From JAAYZK01 sp964535025 (GTDB lineage: Bacteria > Planctomycetota > Phycisphaerae > SM23-33 > FEN-1343), in assembly GCA_964535025.1 (NCBI GenBank), contig CAZHRW010000280.1:1-11186 (forward strand): a stretch of DNA of 11,186 nucleotides. The letters run 5' to 3'. The position numbers and the translations under genes are program-made. Shown piece after piece: positions 1-6,868 of this stretch. The notes under the pieces were generated by a model, which saw only the letters and a program-made list of their open reading frames with translations, ran no database searches and was not told the origin of the DNA. The first letter of the stretch is position 1. Each line of letters opens with the position of its first letter.

Positions 1-1212
1 GGCCGCGTCGAGCATGGCCATCACGTTCTCGACGGGCACGTCGGCCTGGACGTTGTGAACCTGGTTAAACACGAACCCGCCGGCCAGGGCGTCGAACGCG
101 TCGAGGTTGGCCCGCACGTGGCGGCGGACCTCGTCGGGCTCACCCAGCGGCAGCACGTGCTGGGTATCGCAGCCGCCGCCCCAGAAGACCACCCGCCCGC
201 CGAAGCGGTCCATGAGGGACGGGGGATCCATCCCGTCGGCGGAGATCTGGACGGGGTTGAGGATGTCGACCCCGGCGCCGATCCAGGCTTCGATGTAGTC
301 GCTGACGGCCCCGCAGGAGTGGACGAAGGTCTTCCAGCCGGTGTGGGCGTGGACCCAGTCGCAGAACCGGCGGTAGTGGGGCAGGATCATCTCCTCGAAC
401 AGCTCCGGGCGGATCAGCCCCGACCGCTGCGTGCCGGCGTCGTCGCTGGCGACGCCCCAGACCATGATCTTCTCCCCGGCCGCCTGGTGGTACAGGTTCG
501 CCAGGGCGATCGCCGCGTCGGTCGCACGGCCCATCATCTCGGTGGCGGTGTCCTTCTCGGTCATGAGCATGACGAGCCACTCGTCCAGCGAGCCCTGCGT
601 GATGTTGTCCGACAGCAGGGCGCTGAGGCCGAAAAACGAGATGCTCGCGCCCCAGCCGAACAGGGCCTTGTCGGTGTGAGCGTACAGGTCCTCGGCGCGG
701 CGGGCGAAGGCGTCGAGCTGCTCGTCGGGGACGGTCGAGGTGGGGCGGAACGCGTCGGGATCGATCCGCGACGCCGCCATCGTCGGCCGGATGAAGTCGA
801 AGTACAGCCCGTCGGCGGGCATGCGGGCGTACGGGGCGCCCGCGGCGTCGAGCAGCAGCCACGCGCCGTCGGGGTCCTTGCGGATCCGCGTGCCGGGCGG
901 AAACCAGACTTGTTGTCCGTTGGCGAGCGTCTCGGCGACGCCGGTCTCGGCCGGCGCGTCGCACCAGGCGGCGTTGACCGCCTCCAGGGGCACCACGTCG
1001 ACGTGGCAGGCGTCCAGCACGGACGGCTCGACGACGGCGAGGATCTGCATCGGGTCGAGCACCTTCACCGGCCCGTCCAGTCCCAGCCGTGCCTTGAGCT
1101 GGGCGTAGACGCGGGCGCTGATGCCCGACGCCCGCATCGCGCCCAGGTCGATCGGCACGCGATCGACCGGCTCGTGATTCAGCGCCTTGCGGAGGCGTTC
1201 GCGCGACGTCAT
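1..1212 (-). CDS. Uroporphyrinogen decarboxylase-like (MtaA/CmuA-type) protein, 3' end cut by window edge
   Basis: The minus strand is open from an ATG at 1212 to base 1, giving 404 residues with no stop, so only the C-terminal end is missing. The protein begins MTSRERLRKALNHEPVDRVP, the typical opening of the URO-D superfamily branch that includes corrinoid methyltransferases such as MtaA and CmuA. Near the C-terminus it has HSCGAV (H298, C300), then VDILNPVQISADGMDP, WGGGCDTQ (C348) and VHNVQADVPVENVMAM. All are hallmarks of the planctomycete and clostridial 'uroporphyrinogen decarboxylase family' proteins. H298-x-C300 matches the first two zinc ligands of MtaA. C348 could be a third, but it is closer to them than in MtaA, so zinc binding is uncertain. 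True haem-pathway HemE function is unlikely, and methyl transfer from or to a corrinoid is a family-based guess. The start is supported by AAAGG nine bases upstream and a good sigma70-like promoter further up. Confidence 0.88.
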   Translation of the reverse strand, partial: MTSRERLRKALNHEPVDRVPIDLGAMRASGISARVYAQLKARLGLDGPVKVLDPMQILAVVEPSVLDACHVDVVPLEAVNAAWCDAPAETGVAETLANGQQVWFPPGTRIRKDPDGAWLLLDAAGAPYARMPADGLYFDFIRPTMAASRIDPDAFRPTSTVPDEQLDAFARRAEDLYAHTDKALFGWGASISFFGLSALLSDNITQGSLDEWLVMLMTEKDTATEMMGRATDAAIALANLYHQAAGEKIMVWGVASDDAGTQRSGLIRPELFEEMILPHYRRFCDWVHAHTGWKTFVHSCGAVSDYIEAWIGAGVDILNPVQISADGMDPPSLMDRFGGRVVFWGGGCDTQHVLPLGEPDEVRRHVRANLDAFDALAGGFVFNQVHNVQADVPVENVMAMLDAA

Positions 1213-1258
1213 GGAGCCGTACCTTTCATTGTGGGGGTCAACAAGACTGTCGGATGCC

Positions 1259-1287
1259 ATTACAGCGTCGCCCGCCCCGCCCGTCAA
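1259..1287 (-). promoter_or_regulatory. Sigma70-like promoter of the URO-D-like gene
   Basis: On the minus strand TTGACG (1287-1282) and TGTAAT (1264-1259) are separated by exactly 17 bases. Each box matches five of six consensus positions. Transcription would start near 1252, leaving a leader of about 40 bases that contains an AAAGG ribosome binding site before the ATG at 1212. This is the best canonical promoter in the window. Confidence 0.6.
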
Positions 1288-1311
1288 GCCGCGGTCGACA
1301 GGGTCAGGCGG

Positions 1312-1340
1312 TTGAAACTTCACCCGTCACCTGCCACACT
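1312..1340 (+). promoter_or_regulatory. Possible promoter of the glycosyltransferase gene
   Basis: TTGAAA (1312-1317) is followed after 17 bases by CACACT (1335-1340), a good -35 box with a poor -10 box. The expected transcription start falls on or next to the ATG at 1348, so the mRNA would be nearly leaderless. This fits the lack of a clear Shine-Dalgarno sequence; only AGGG sits three bases upstream of the ATG. The -10 match is weak, so this is tentative. Confidence 0.25.
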
Positions 1341-1347
1341 AGGGCCC

Positions 1348-2511
1348 ATGGCGAGTTGTCAGTCCGCTTCCCCTCGTGTGATCTTCGTGACCGCCGGCGT
1401 AGGCGCCGGGCATAATCAGGCGGCGCGCGCGCTGGAGGCGGGGCTGAAGGCGGCCGATCCGGCGATCGCCACCGACTGGGTGGAGGTGCTCGACTACGCC
1501 CCCCGCCTGTTCCGGCTGCTCTACGCCGGCGGGTACGCCATGGCGGTGACGCGCTTCCCGCGGCTGTACGGGTGGGGCTTCCGCCGCAGCGACCGCCCCG
1601 TCGGGTCCCGGCGCCCGCTGTCCGAACGCGTGCGACTGGGCCTGGAACGCCGGGCGATCCGCGGGTTCACCGCCTGGCTGGCCGACCAGCAGCCCGCGCT
1701 GGTGGTGCACACGCATTTCCTCACCCCGCCCGCCGTCGCCGGCCGGATCGCCGCCGGCGCCGAGGGGCTGGTGCAGATGGTCGTGGTGACCGACTACTAT
1801 GTTCACCGCTACTGGTACGCCGAGCACGTGGACCACTACTTCGTCGCCACACGCGGCGGCCGCGACCGGCTGGCGGGCTTCGGCGTATCTTCCGAGCGAA
1901 TCACGGTGTCGGGCATCCCGGTGCATCCGAAGTGGACGGCCCCGTTCGACGCCGAGGCGGCGCGTCGGGCGTGGAAGCTCCCGGCCGACCGGCCGCTGGT
2001 GATCGTCAGCGGCGGCGCGCTGTTCACCGTCGGGCCGATCGACGCGATGGTCGCGCGGATGTGCCGCGAAATGCCGGAGGCGATCATCGCGGTCCTGGCC
2101 GGCACCGACAAGGACCTGCTGGCCCGTCTCGGCCGTCGCGCCGAGGCCGGCGGGGACTGCCCCCAACTGCGGCCGATCGGCTTCACCGACCGCGTGCACG
2201 AGTTATCGAAGCTGGCGGCGCTGATCGTCAGCAAGCCCGGCGGGATGACCGTCACCGAAAGCCTTACCGCCGGCACGCCGATGCTGCTGCTTCACCCCGT
2301 GCCGGGCCAGGAGACCTATAACGCCGCGTACCTCGCCCGCGGCAGGGCCGCCGTCGTGGCCGCGCCCGATGAGGATGTCCCCGTTAAAGCCGCCGCGCTG
2401 ATCCACGACCCGGCGAGACTCCAGGCCCTCCGCGACGGCGCCCGGGCCCTGGTGCGGCCGGCGCGGGAGACGATTGTCGAGCACATCCGCCGGCGCCTGG
2501 CGGCGATGTAA
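1348..2511 (+). CDS. MGDG synthase/UgtP-like glycosyltransferase (GT28)
   Basis: This 387-residue protein matches the monogalactosyldiacylglycerol synthase / processive diacylglycerol glucosyltransferase family in order and length. The N-terminal acceptor domain starts with VIFVTAGVGAGHNQAA (G17-H22), the family's glycine-rich lipid-side loop, and includes HTHF (H121, H123). The C-terminal nucleotide-sugar domain has VIVSGGALF, then SKPGGMTVTES (K296-E304), the UDP-sugar binding signature, and a PGQE motif. It probably transfers a sugar from UDP-sugar to a lipid acceptor at the inner face of the membrane. Donor and acceptor cannot be told from sequence. The reading frame stays open far upstream, but that part is antisense to the URO-D-like gene. 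I chose ATG 1348 because the family domain begins ten residues later. It lies divergent from the URO-D-like gene with a 135-base gap that holds both proposed promoters. Confidence 0.88.
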   Translation: MASCQSASPRVIFVTAGVGAGHNQAARALEAGLKAADPAIATDWVEVLDYAPRLFRLLYAGGYAMAVTRFPRLYGWGFRRSDRPVGSRRPLSERVRLGLERRAIRGFTAWLADQQPALVVHTHFLTPPAVAGRIAAGAEGLVQMVVVTDYYVHRYWYAEHVDHYFVATRGGRDRLAGFGVSSERITVSGIPVHPKWTAPFDAEAARRAWKLPADRPLVIVSGGALFTVGPIDAMVARMCREMPEAIIAVLAGTDKDLLARLGRRAEAGGDCPQLRPIGFTDRVHELSKLAALIVSKPGGMTVTESLTAGTPMLLLHPVPGQETYNAAYLARGRAAVVAAPDEDVPVKAAALIHDPARLQALRDGARALVRPARETIVEHIRRRLAAM

Positions 2512-2523
2512 CGGCCGCGGCGC

Positions 2524-2547
2524 TTGACAGTGTTGGTATACTGACAC
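2524..2547 (+). promoter_or_regulatory. Palindromic operator / unusual promoter before the Fe-S aldo/keto reductase
   Basis: TTGACA (2524-2529) and TATACT (2537-2542) are near-perfect consensus boxes but only seven bases apart, too close for a normal sigma70 promoter. The TATACT sits in an imperfect palindrome, GTGTTGGTATACTGACAC (2530-2547), in which seven of nine base pairs match around the central GTATAC. The TTGGTATAC half resembles operators of FadR-subfamily GntR regulators. Either the -10 box is used with a cryptic -35, or this is a regulator site. No regulator gene is present in the window. Confidence 0.4.
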
Positions 2548-2590
2548 GGTTGCGATCGATGGTTCAGACTCCCAGGAAAGGACAGCCCTC

Positions 2591-3694
2591 GTGTTGACAA
2601 AACCGTACGGCAAGACAGGCAAGCGGATCTCGGCCGTCGCGTTCGGCGGGATGCGGTTCGCCAGCCCCGACGACACCGATGCCAACGCCGCCGTGGTGCT
2701 CCACGCCTACCACAAGGGCATCAACTACTTCGACACCGCCCCAGGCTACTGCCAGGACAAGAGCGAAATCATCATGGGCGCCGCCCTGCGGCAGATGAAA
2801 CCGGGAACGTTCTATTGCTCGACCAAGTGCATGGCCGCCGACGGCGACGAGTTGCGCAAGAGCCTCGACCGCTCGCTCGAGCGGCTGGGCGTCGAGCGGA
2901 TCGACTTCTTCCACATCTGGTGCATCGTCAGGCCCGAGCAGTGGGCCGAGCGCAAGGCCGGCGGGGCCGTCGCCGCCGCGCAGAAGGCCAGGGAAGAGGG
3001 CCTGATCGATCACCTGGTGGTCAGTTCGCACATGACCGGCGGTCAGATCGCCGGGATGCTCGCCGAGGGCGTCTTCGAGGGCGTCACGCTGGGCTACTGC
3101 GCGATCAACTTCCCCTTCCGCCAGCAGGCGCTCGACGCGGCCGCCGCGGGGGGGTTGGGCGTGGTGACGATGAACCCGCTGGGCGGGGGCGTGATCCCGC
3201 AGAACGCCGAGCGGTTCGACTTCATCCGCGCCGCCGACGATCCCGACGTCGTCTCGGCGGCGATCCGTTTCAACGTTTCGCAGCCGGCCGTCACGACGGC
3301 CCTGGTGGGCTTCACGACCACCGAGCACGTCGACCAGGCGGTCGCGGCCGTGGAGGACTTCACCCCGTACGACGCCGCTCACATCGCGTCGATGAAGCGG
3401 CACATCACCGAAAGCTTCAGCGGGCTGTGCACCGGCTGCGGCTACTGCCTGCCGTGCCCGTCGGGGCTGGAGATTCCCAAGCTGATGGATTCGTACAACA
3501 TGAAGATCCTCAGCGGCGACGACAAAGCCGTCCTCGGCCGCCTGCGCTGGCACTGGCAGGTCCCGCCCGAGACCGCCGCCACCTGCACCGGCTGCGGCGC
3601 CTGCGAGTCGGTGTGCACCCAGCAGTTGCCGATCATCGAGCGGATGGCCGACATCGCCGCCATCGCCCGGCGGGCCGAGCAGGAGAAAGGCTGA
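2591..3694 (+). CDS. Aldo/keto reductase with C-terminal 4Fe-4S motifs
   Basis: This 367-residue protein has an N-terminal aldo/keto reductase barrel with the full catalytic tetrad: D48 and Y53 (FDTAPGY), K79 (CSTKC) and H108 (FFHIW). After the barrel come two cysteine clusters: CTGCGYCLPCPSG (C280, C283, C286, C289) and CTGCGACESVC (C332, C335, C338, C342). This matches the '4Fe-4S containing aldo/keto reductase' group common in anaerobes. The clusters suggest electron exchange with a ferredoxin-like partner rather than simple NADPH chemistry, but the substrate is unknown. The start is GTG at 2591, supported by AAGGA eight bases upstream; a TTG immediately follows and could also serve. It is 79 bases after the glycosyltransferase and has its own regulatory region. 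Confidence 0.93.
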   Translation: MLTKPYGKTGKRISAVAFGGMRFASPDDTDANAAVVLHAYHKGINYFDTAPGYCQDKSEIIMGAALRQMKPGTFYCSTKCMAADGDELRKSLDRSLERLGVERIDFFHIWCIVRPEQWAERKAGGAVAAAQKAREEGLIDHLVVSSHMTGGQIAGMLAEGVFEGVTLGYCAINFPFRQQALDAAAAGGLGVVTMNPLGGGVIPQNAERFDFIRAADDPDVVSAAIRFNVSQPAVTTALVGFTTTEHVDQAVAAVEDFTPYDAAHIASMKRHITESFSGLCTGCGYCLPCPSGLEIPKLMDSYNMKILSGDDKAVLGRLRWHWQVPPETAATCTGCGACESVCTQQLPIIERMADIAAIARRAEQEKG

Positions 3695-3704
3695 CATCGC
3701 CGGC

Positions 3705-3720
3705 ACAGGCGGCCGCCTGT
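3705..3720. repeat. Perfect 16-bp palindrome between the reductase and ccsA-like genes
   Basis: ACAGGCGGCCGCCTGT is a perfect palindrome beginning ten bases after the reductase stop and ending six bases before the ATG of the next gene. In RNA it could form a short GC hairpin where a ribosome binding site would normally lie. There is no T-run, so it is not a standard intrinsic terminator. It may act as an mRNA processing site, a translation brake or a protein-binding site. Confidence 0.55.
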
Positions 3721-3726
3721 CTCATC

Positions 3727-4515
3727 ATGGCGTTCAAAGGCACCATCCTGGGCGGGTTGATCACCGTGGCGCTGCTGCTGCACGCCTTTGCGGCCTTGTG
3801 GCTGCTGGGGCGTTTCGCACGGCCGGGGCAAGTGCTCTTCGCACTGGGCTCGGCGGTCGCGGCGGCGGCGGTGGCGGTGCGGTGGGTGCAGGTGGGCCAT
3901 GCGCCGATGGGGAATCTTTTCGAGGTCTTCCTGGTGATGGCGGCGCTGATGGGGCCGCTGTCGGCGGCGTGCCGGCGGTGGGGGGGCGTGGACGGGTCGG
4001 CCTTCGACGCGCTGATCGGTGCGGCGCTGCTGGTGCCGCCGGGATTCATCTTCAGTGCCGTAACGCGGCCGCTGGCGCCGGCGCTTCAGACGTGGCTGTT
4101 CATCCCGCACGTGGGGGCGTACCTGCTGGGGTACGTCCTGCTGGCCAAGGCCGCCGTCCAGGCCGCCGGGCGCCTGGCGGGCGTGCCGCCGGCGGCCGGG
4201 GCGGCGTCGCGCGACGTGACGGCGTACCGGATGGTGGTCCTGGCCCTGCCGCCCCTGACGGCGGGACTGGTGCTGGGGGCGGTGTGGGGCAAGCGGGCCT
4301 GGGGCGACTGGTGGAACTGGGACCCCAAGGAGCTGTGGTCCCTGGCGACCTGGCTGACGGTCGTGTTCTACCTGCACCTGCGCCTCGTGACGGGCGGTCG
4401 CCGCGGTCGCCTGGAGGCCGTCGTCGTGCTTCTCGCCGCGGCACTGGCGGTGATCACGCTGTCGTGGGTGAACCTCTCGGAGCGATTCGCCGAGCTGCAC
4501 TCCTACGCGGGGTAG
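3727..4515 (+). CDS. ccsA: Cytochrome c biogenesis protein, CcsA/ResC family
   Basis: This 262-residue protein is strongly hydrophobic, with about eight likely membrane segments. It carries the tryptophan-rich WWD signature WGDWWNWDPKELW (W195, W196, W198, D199), used by CcsA, CcmC and CcmF to present haem at the outer face of the membrane. H128 (FIPHVGAY) and H217 (YLHLR) flank this motif, as the external haem-binding histidines do in the family. It ends with the characteristic LHSY (H258). Family members work with CcsB/ResB to attach haem to c-type cytochromes, but no partner gene is in this window. The start at 3727 fits the first membrane helix and lies 32 bases after the reductase stop. 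There is no clear Shine-Dalgarno sequence; a perfect palindrome occupies that place, so translation may be coupled to the upstream gene. Confidence 0.88.
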   Translation: MAFKGTILGGLITVALLLHAFAALWLLGRFARPGQVLFALGSAVAAAAVAVRWVQVGHAPMGNLFEVFLVMAALMGPLSAACRRWGGVDGSAFDALIGAALLVPPGFIFSAVTRPLAPALQTWLFIPHVGAYLLGYVLLAKAAVQAAGRLAGVPPAAGAASRDVTAYRMVVLALPPLTAGLVLGAVWGKRAWGDWWNWDPKELWSLATWLTVVFYLHLRLVTGGRRGRLEAVVVLLAAALAVITLSWVNLSERFAELHSYAG

Positions 4516-4516
4516 C

Positions 4517-4562
4517 ACCGGACGGCTTCACCCGCCGGGCCGCGACCGTCCATCCCGCCGGT
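4517..4562. terminator. Possible bidirectional hairpin between convergent genes
   Basis: In the 48-base gap between the convergent ccsA-like and stress protein genes, GGACGG (4520-4525) pairs with CCGTCC (4546-4551), and ACCGG (4517-4521) could pair with CCGGT (4558-4562). The two pairings share bases 4520-4521, so the full fold is imperfect. No T-run follows on either strand. The position suits a shared terminator, but the evidence is weak. Confidence 0.25.
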
Positions 4563-4563
4563 T

Positions 4564-5037
4564 CTACCGTTGGGGCGGCGGCGGGACGATCAGCACCGGA
4601 CAGTCGGCCTTGCGCGTGACCTTCTCGGTGACGCCGCCGAACAGCCAGTCGCCCAGGGCCGTGCGGCCGTGCCGGCCGAGGACGATCAGGTCGACGTTTT
4701 TCTCGCGGGCGAACTCGAGGATCGTGACGTATTCCCGCCCGATCCGGACCGTCACCTCGAAGCGCACGCCCGCCGGCAGGCGGGAGGTGTAGGCCTCGGC
4801 GATCTTGGCGTCGATATCCGCCCGGGCCTTGGCGTCGACGTTATCGATCTCGTAGATGTAGGTTTTCCAGAACTGCGCGTCGGGCTCGGGGATCACGTGC
4901 AGCAGGTGCAGCGTGCAGCCCGGACGGCGGCGGACCGCGTCGAGGGCGTAGGCGAACGCGGCGTCGGCGTTGGGCGAGAAATCCGTGCAGAACAGGATCC
5001 GCTGGTAGGGGCTTTCGGGCAGGGCCGTCTCGTTCAT
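4564..5037 (-). CDS. Universal stress protein (UspA family), TRAP-linked
   Basis: This 157-residue single-domain USP fold has the N-terminal ILFCTDFS (D19 at the adenine-binding position) and the C-terminal loop GRHGRTALGDWLFGGVTEKV (G121, G124, G134). The ATP-binding USP consensus is G-x2-G-x9-G-S/T. Here the last position is G135 instead of S/T, so nucleotide binding is likely but not certain. The start is fixed by a perfect GGAGG (5050-5046) eight bases upstream of ATG 5037. A second in-frame ATG at 5052 overlaps the dctM stop as ATGA but has no such site. The gene directly follows the TRAP genes. In Halomonas the USP TeaD lies beside teaABC and lowers transport activity, so a similar role in tuning this transporter is a reasonable inference. 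Confidence 0.92.
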   Translation of the reverse strand: MNETALPESPYQRILFCTDFSPNADAAFAYALDAVRRRPGCTLHLLHVIPEPDAQFWKTYIYEIDNVDAKARADIDAKIAEAYTSRLPAGVRFEVTVRIGREYVTILEFAREKNVDLIVLGRHGRTALGDWLFGGVTEKVTRKADCPVLIVPPPPQR

Positions 5038-5051
5038 CGGGTTCGCCTCCA

Positions 5052-6356
5052 TCACCGGACCAGTCGCGGCAGCCACAGGGCGATCTCGGGGAAGGCCACC
5101 AGGATGCCCGCCGCGATGATCAGCGTCAACAGGAACGGCAGCGCGCCGCGGAAGATGGTCCCCAGCGGGACATCCCGTTCCACACCGCTGACCACGTAGA
5201 CGCAGACCCCCACCGGCGGGGAGATCACGCCCATCTGCGTGACCACGACGATCATCACGCCGAACCACACCAGGTCGTAGCCGAACTTAACGACGACGGG
5301 CTGGAAGATCGAGACGGTCAGCAGCATCAGCGCCAGCGCATCGATGAAGCAGCCCGCCAGCAGGTAGAACAGGATGATCATCGCCATCACCAGGAAGCCC
5401 GGCATGTTCAGCGCCTTGAGCCACGTGGCCAGATCCTGGGGGATCTGCGTCAGCGCCAGGAACCGCCCGAAGATGGTTGCGCCGGCGACGATGAACAGCA
5501 CCATGCACGAGGTTCGAACCGTTTCCATCAGGGACTGGCGGAGCATGGACAGGTTCACCTTGTGCCGGATGGCGGCGATGGCCAGGCTGCCGGCGGCGCC
5601 GATCGCCGCCGCCTGTGTGGGGGTGAACAAACCCGCGAACATCCCCCCCATGACCAGGACGAACAGGGCCAGCGTCTCGATGACGCCCGCCAGCGAGGCG
5701 AACCGGTTGACCCACGTGGACCCCGTGGCCGCCGGTCCGAGCTGTGGACGACGCAGGCATTGGATCAGGATGGTCACGCAGAACAGCCCGGCGATCAGCA
5801 GCCCCGGCACGATCCCTGCGATGAACAGCTTGTCGATGTCCTGGCGGGTCATCACGCCGTAGGCGATCAGGACGACCGACGGGGGGATCAGCATCCCCAG
5901 GGAGCCCCCGGCGGCGACGGTGCCGCAGCCGAGCTCCATGGAGTACTTGAAGCGTTTCATCTCCGGCAGCGCCACGGCGGCCATCGTCGCCGACGTCGCC
6001 GGGCCCGAGCCGCAGATGGCCCCGAAGCCCGTGCACGCGCCGACCGTGGCCATGGCCAGCCCGCCGGGCAGCCAGCCCAACCAGTGGTACGCCGCATCGA
6101 ACAGGCGTCGGCTGATGCCCGAGTGGAAACTAACCTGCCCCATCAGCACGAACAACGGGATCACCGTCAGCGAGGGCGACGAGAATTGGCTGCGCAGCAC
6201 GCCGGCGGCCATGCTCAACGGCGGATCGACCCCCCCGCGAAGCACGCCGAACCCCACCATGCCGACCAGGGCCATCGCGAACCCCACGGGCATGCTGGTG
6301 GTCAGGAGGATCAGCAGCGCCACGCAACCGGCAATACCGATTTCCAGCGGGCTCAT
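5052..6356 (-). CDS. dctM: TRAP transporter large permease subunit DctM
   Basis: This 434-residue hydrophobic protein matches the family's usual length and about twelve membrane segments. It opens with MSPLEIGIAGCVALLILLTT and VGFAMALVGMVGF, as DctM proteins do. It contains the conserved GAICGSGPATSATMAAVALPEM and GTVAAGGSLGMLIPPSVVLIAYG segments, and ends with TQMGVISPPVGVCVYVVSGV. It is the Na+-coupled elevator-type transport subunit in the inner membrane and pairs with DctQ and the solute-binding protein DctP. Its ATG overlaps the dctQ stop by four bases (ATGA, 6353-6356), a sign of translational coupling. The substrate cannot be inferred from this subunit. Confidence 0.95.
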   Translation of the reverse strand: MSPLEIGIAGCVALLILLTTSMPVGFAMALVGMVGFGVLRGGVDPPLSMAAGVLRSQFSSPSLTVIPLFVLMGQVSFHSGISRRLFDAAYHWLGWLPGGLAMATVGACTGFGAICGSGPATSATMAAVALPEMKRFKYSMELGCGTVAAGGSLGMLIPPSVVLIAYGVMTRQDIDKLFIAGIVPGLLIAGLFCVTILIQCLRRPQLGPAATGSTWVNRFASLAGVIETLALFVLVMGGMFAGLFTPTQAAAIGAAGSLAIAAIRHKVNLSMLRQSLMETVRTSCMVLFIVAGATIFGRFLALTQIPQDLATWLKALNMPGFLVMAMIILFYLLAGCFIDALALMLLTVSIFQPVVVKFGYDLVWFGVMIVVVTQMGVISPPVGVCVYVVSGVERDVPLGTIFRGALPFLLTLIIAAGILVAFPEIALWLPRLVR

Positions 6357-6862
6357 GGCTTGATCATCTCCCGACCGGGGTGGAGCAGGTTATACAGGAT
6401 GACCAGCGCCACCAGCAGACACGAGAAGGCGATCACCCACATCAGCCAGCCGATAGGGATCCCCGAGGTCTGCGTCACCCTCGCGCTCTTGCGCAGCAGA
6501 CACCCGTAGCCCAGGGCGGCGAACAGGGCCATACCCAGCAGACGGGTGAGGCCGTCCACGACGATCCGCCAGCGCCGCGACAGCTTGTGGAAGAAGTACT
6601 CAAGGGCCACGTGGCCCTTGACCGCCGTGGTGTAGGGCAGTGCCCCGGCCACGGCGAAAACCATGGAGATCTTCACCAGGTCCAGCGCTCCGGGCAACGG
6701 TCTGCGGAACTGCAGCCCTACCACGTCCACGCAGGTGATGACCATCATGGCCAGCACGCCAAGCGCGGAGGTCGCTGCGAACGCCAAGGTGAGCAGGCGC
6801 ACCAGGCCGAAGCCGACCTGGTGCGCCCGGCGCGCCACTGTCAGGATCCCGCGGGTGCGCAT
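6353..6862 (-). CDS. dctQ: TRAP transporter small permease subunit DctQ
   Basis: This protein of about 169 residues has four predicted membrane segments. They include an ALGVLAMMVITCVDVVGLQF helix typical of DctQ, then GALDLVKISMVFAVAGALPYTT and GHVALEYFF. DctQ is the small membrane partner that anchors DctM. I chose ATG 6862. A GTG directly before it at 6865 would add one residue, and both start within a few bases of the dctP stop (6869-6871). Initiation probably relies on coupling to dctP, since no strong Shine-Dalgarno sequence is present. Confidence 0.93.
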   Translation of the reverse strand: MRTRGILTVARRAHQVGFGLVRLLTLAFAATSALGVLAMMVITCVDVVGLQFRRPLPGALDLVKISMVFAVAGALPYTTAVKGHVALEYFFHKLSRRWRIVVDGLTRLLGMALFAALGYGCLLRKSARVTQTSGIPIGWLMWVIAFSCLLVALVILYNLLHPGREMIKP

Positions 6863-6868
6863 CACGGA

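Noticed and set aside
55..1347. Long plus-strand open frame upstream of and in frame with the glycosyltransferase
   Set aside because: It is antisense to the clearly recognisable URO-D-like gene, has a Val/Gly/Arg/Asp-rich composition with no domain, and the glycosyltransferase domain starts only after ATG 1348. High GC explains the lack of stops.
2564..3706. Minus-strand 380-residue open frame
   Set aside because: It is a shadow of the aldo/keto reductase on the opposite strand, with no recognisable motif.
2815..3726. Plus-strand open frame continuing into the ccsA-like gene from upstream
   Set aside because: This part lies in another frame of the aldo/keto reductase and is arginine-rich low-complexity; the CcsA fold begins at 3727.
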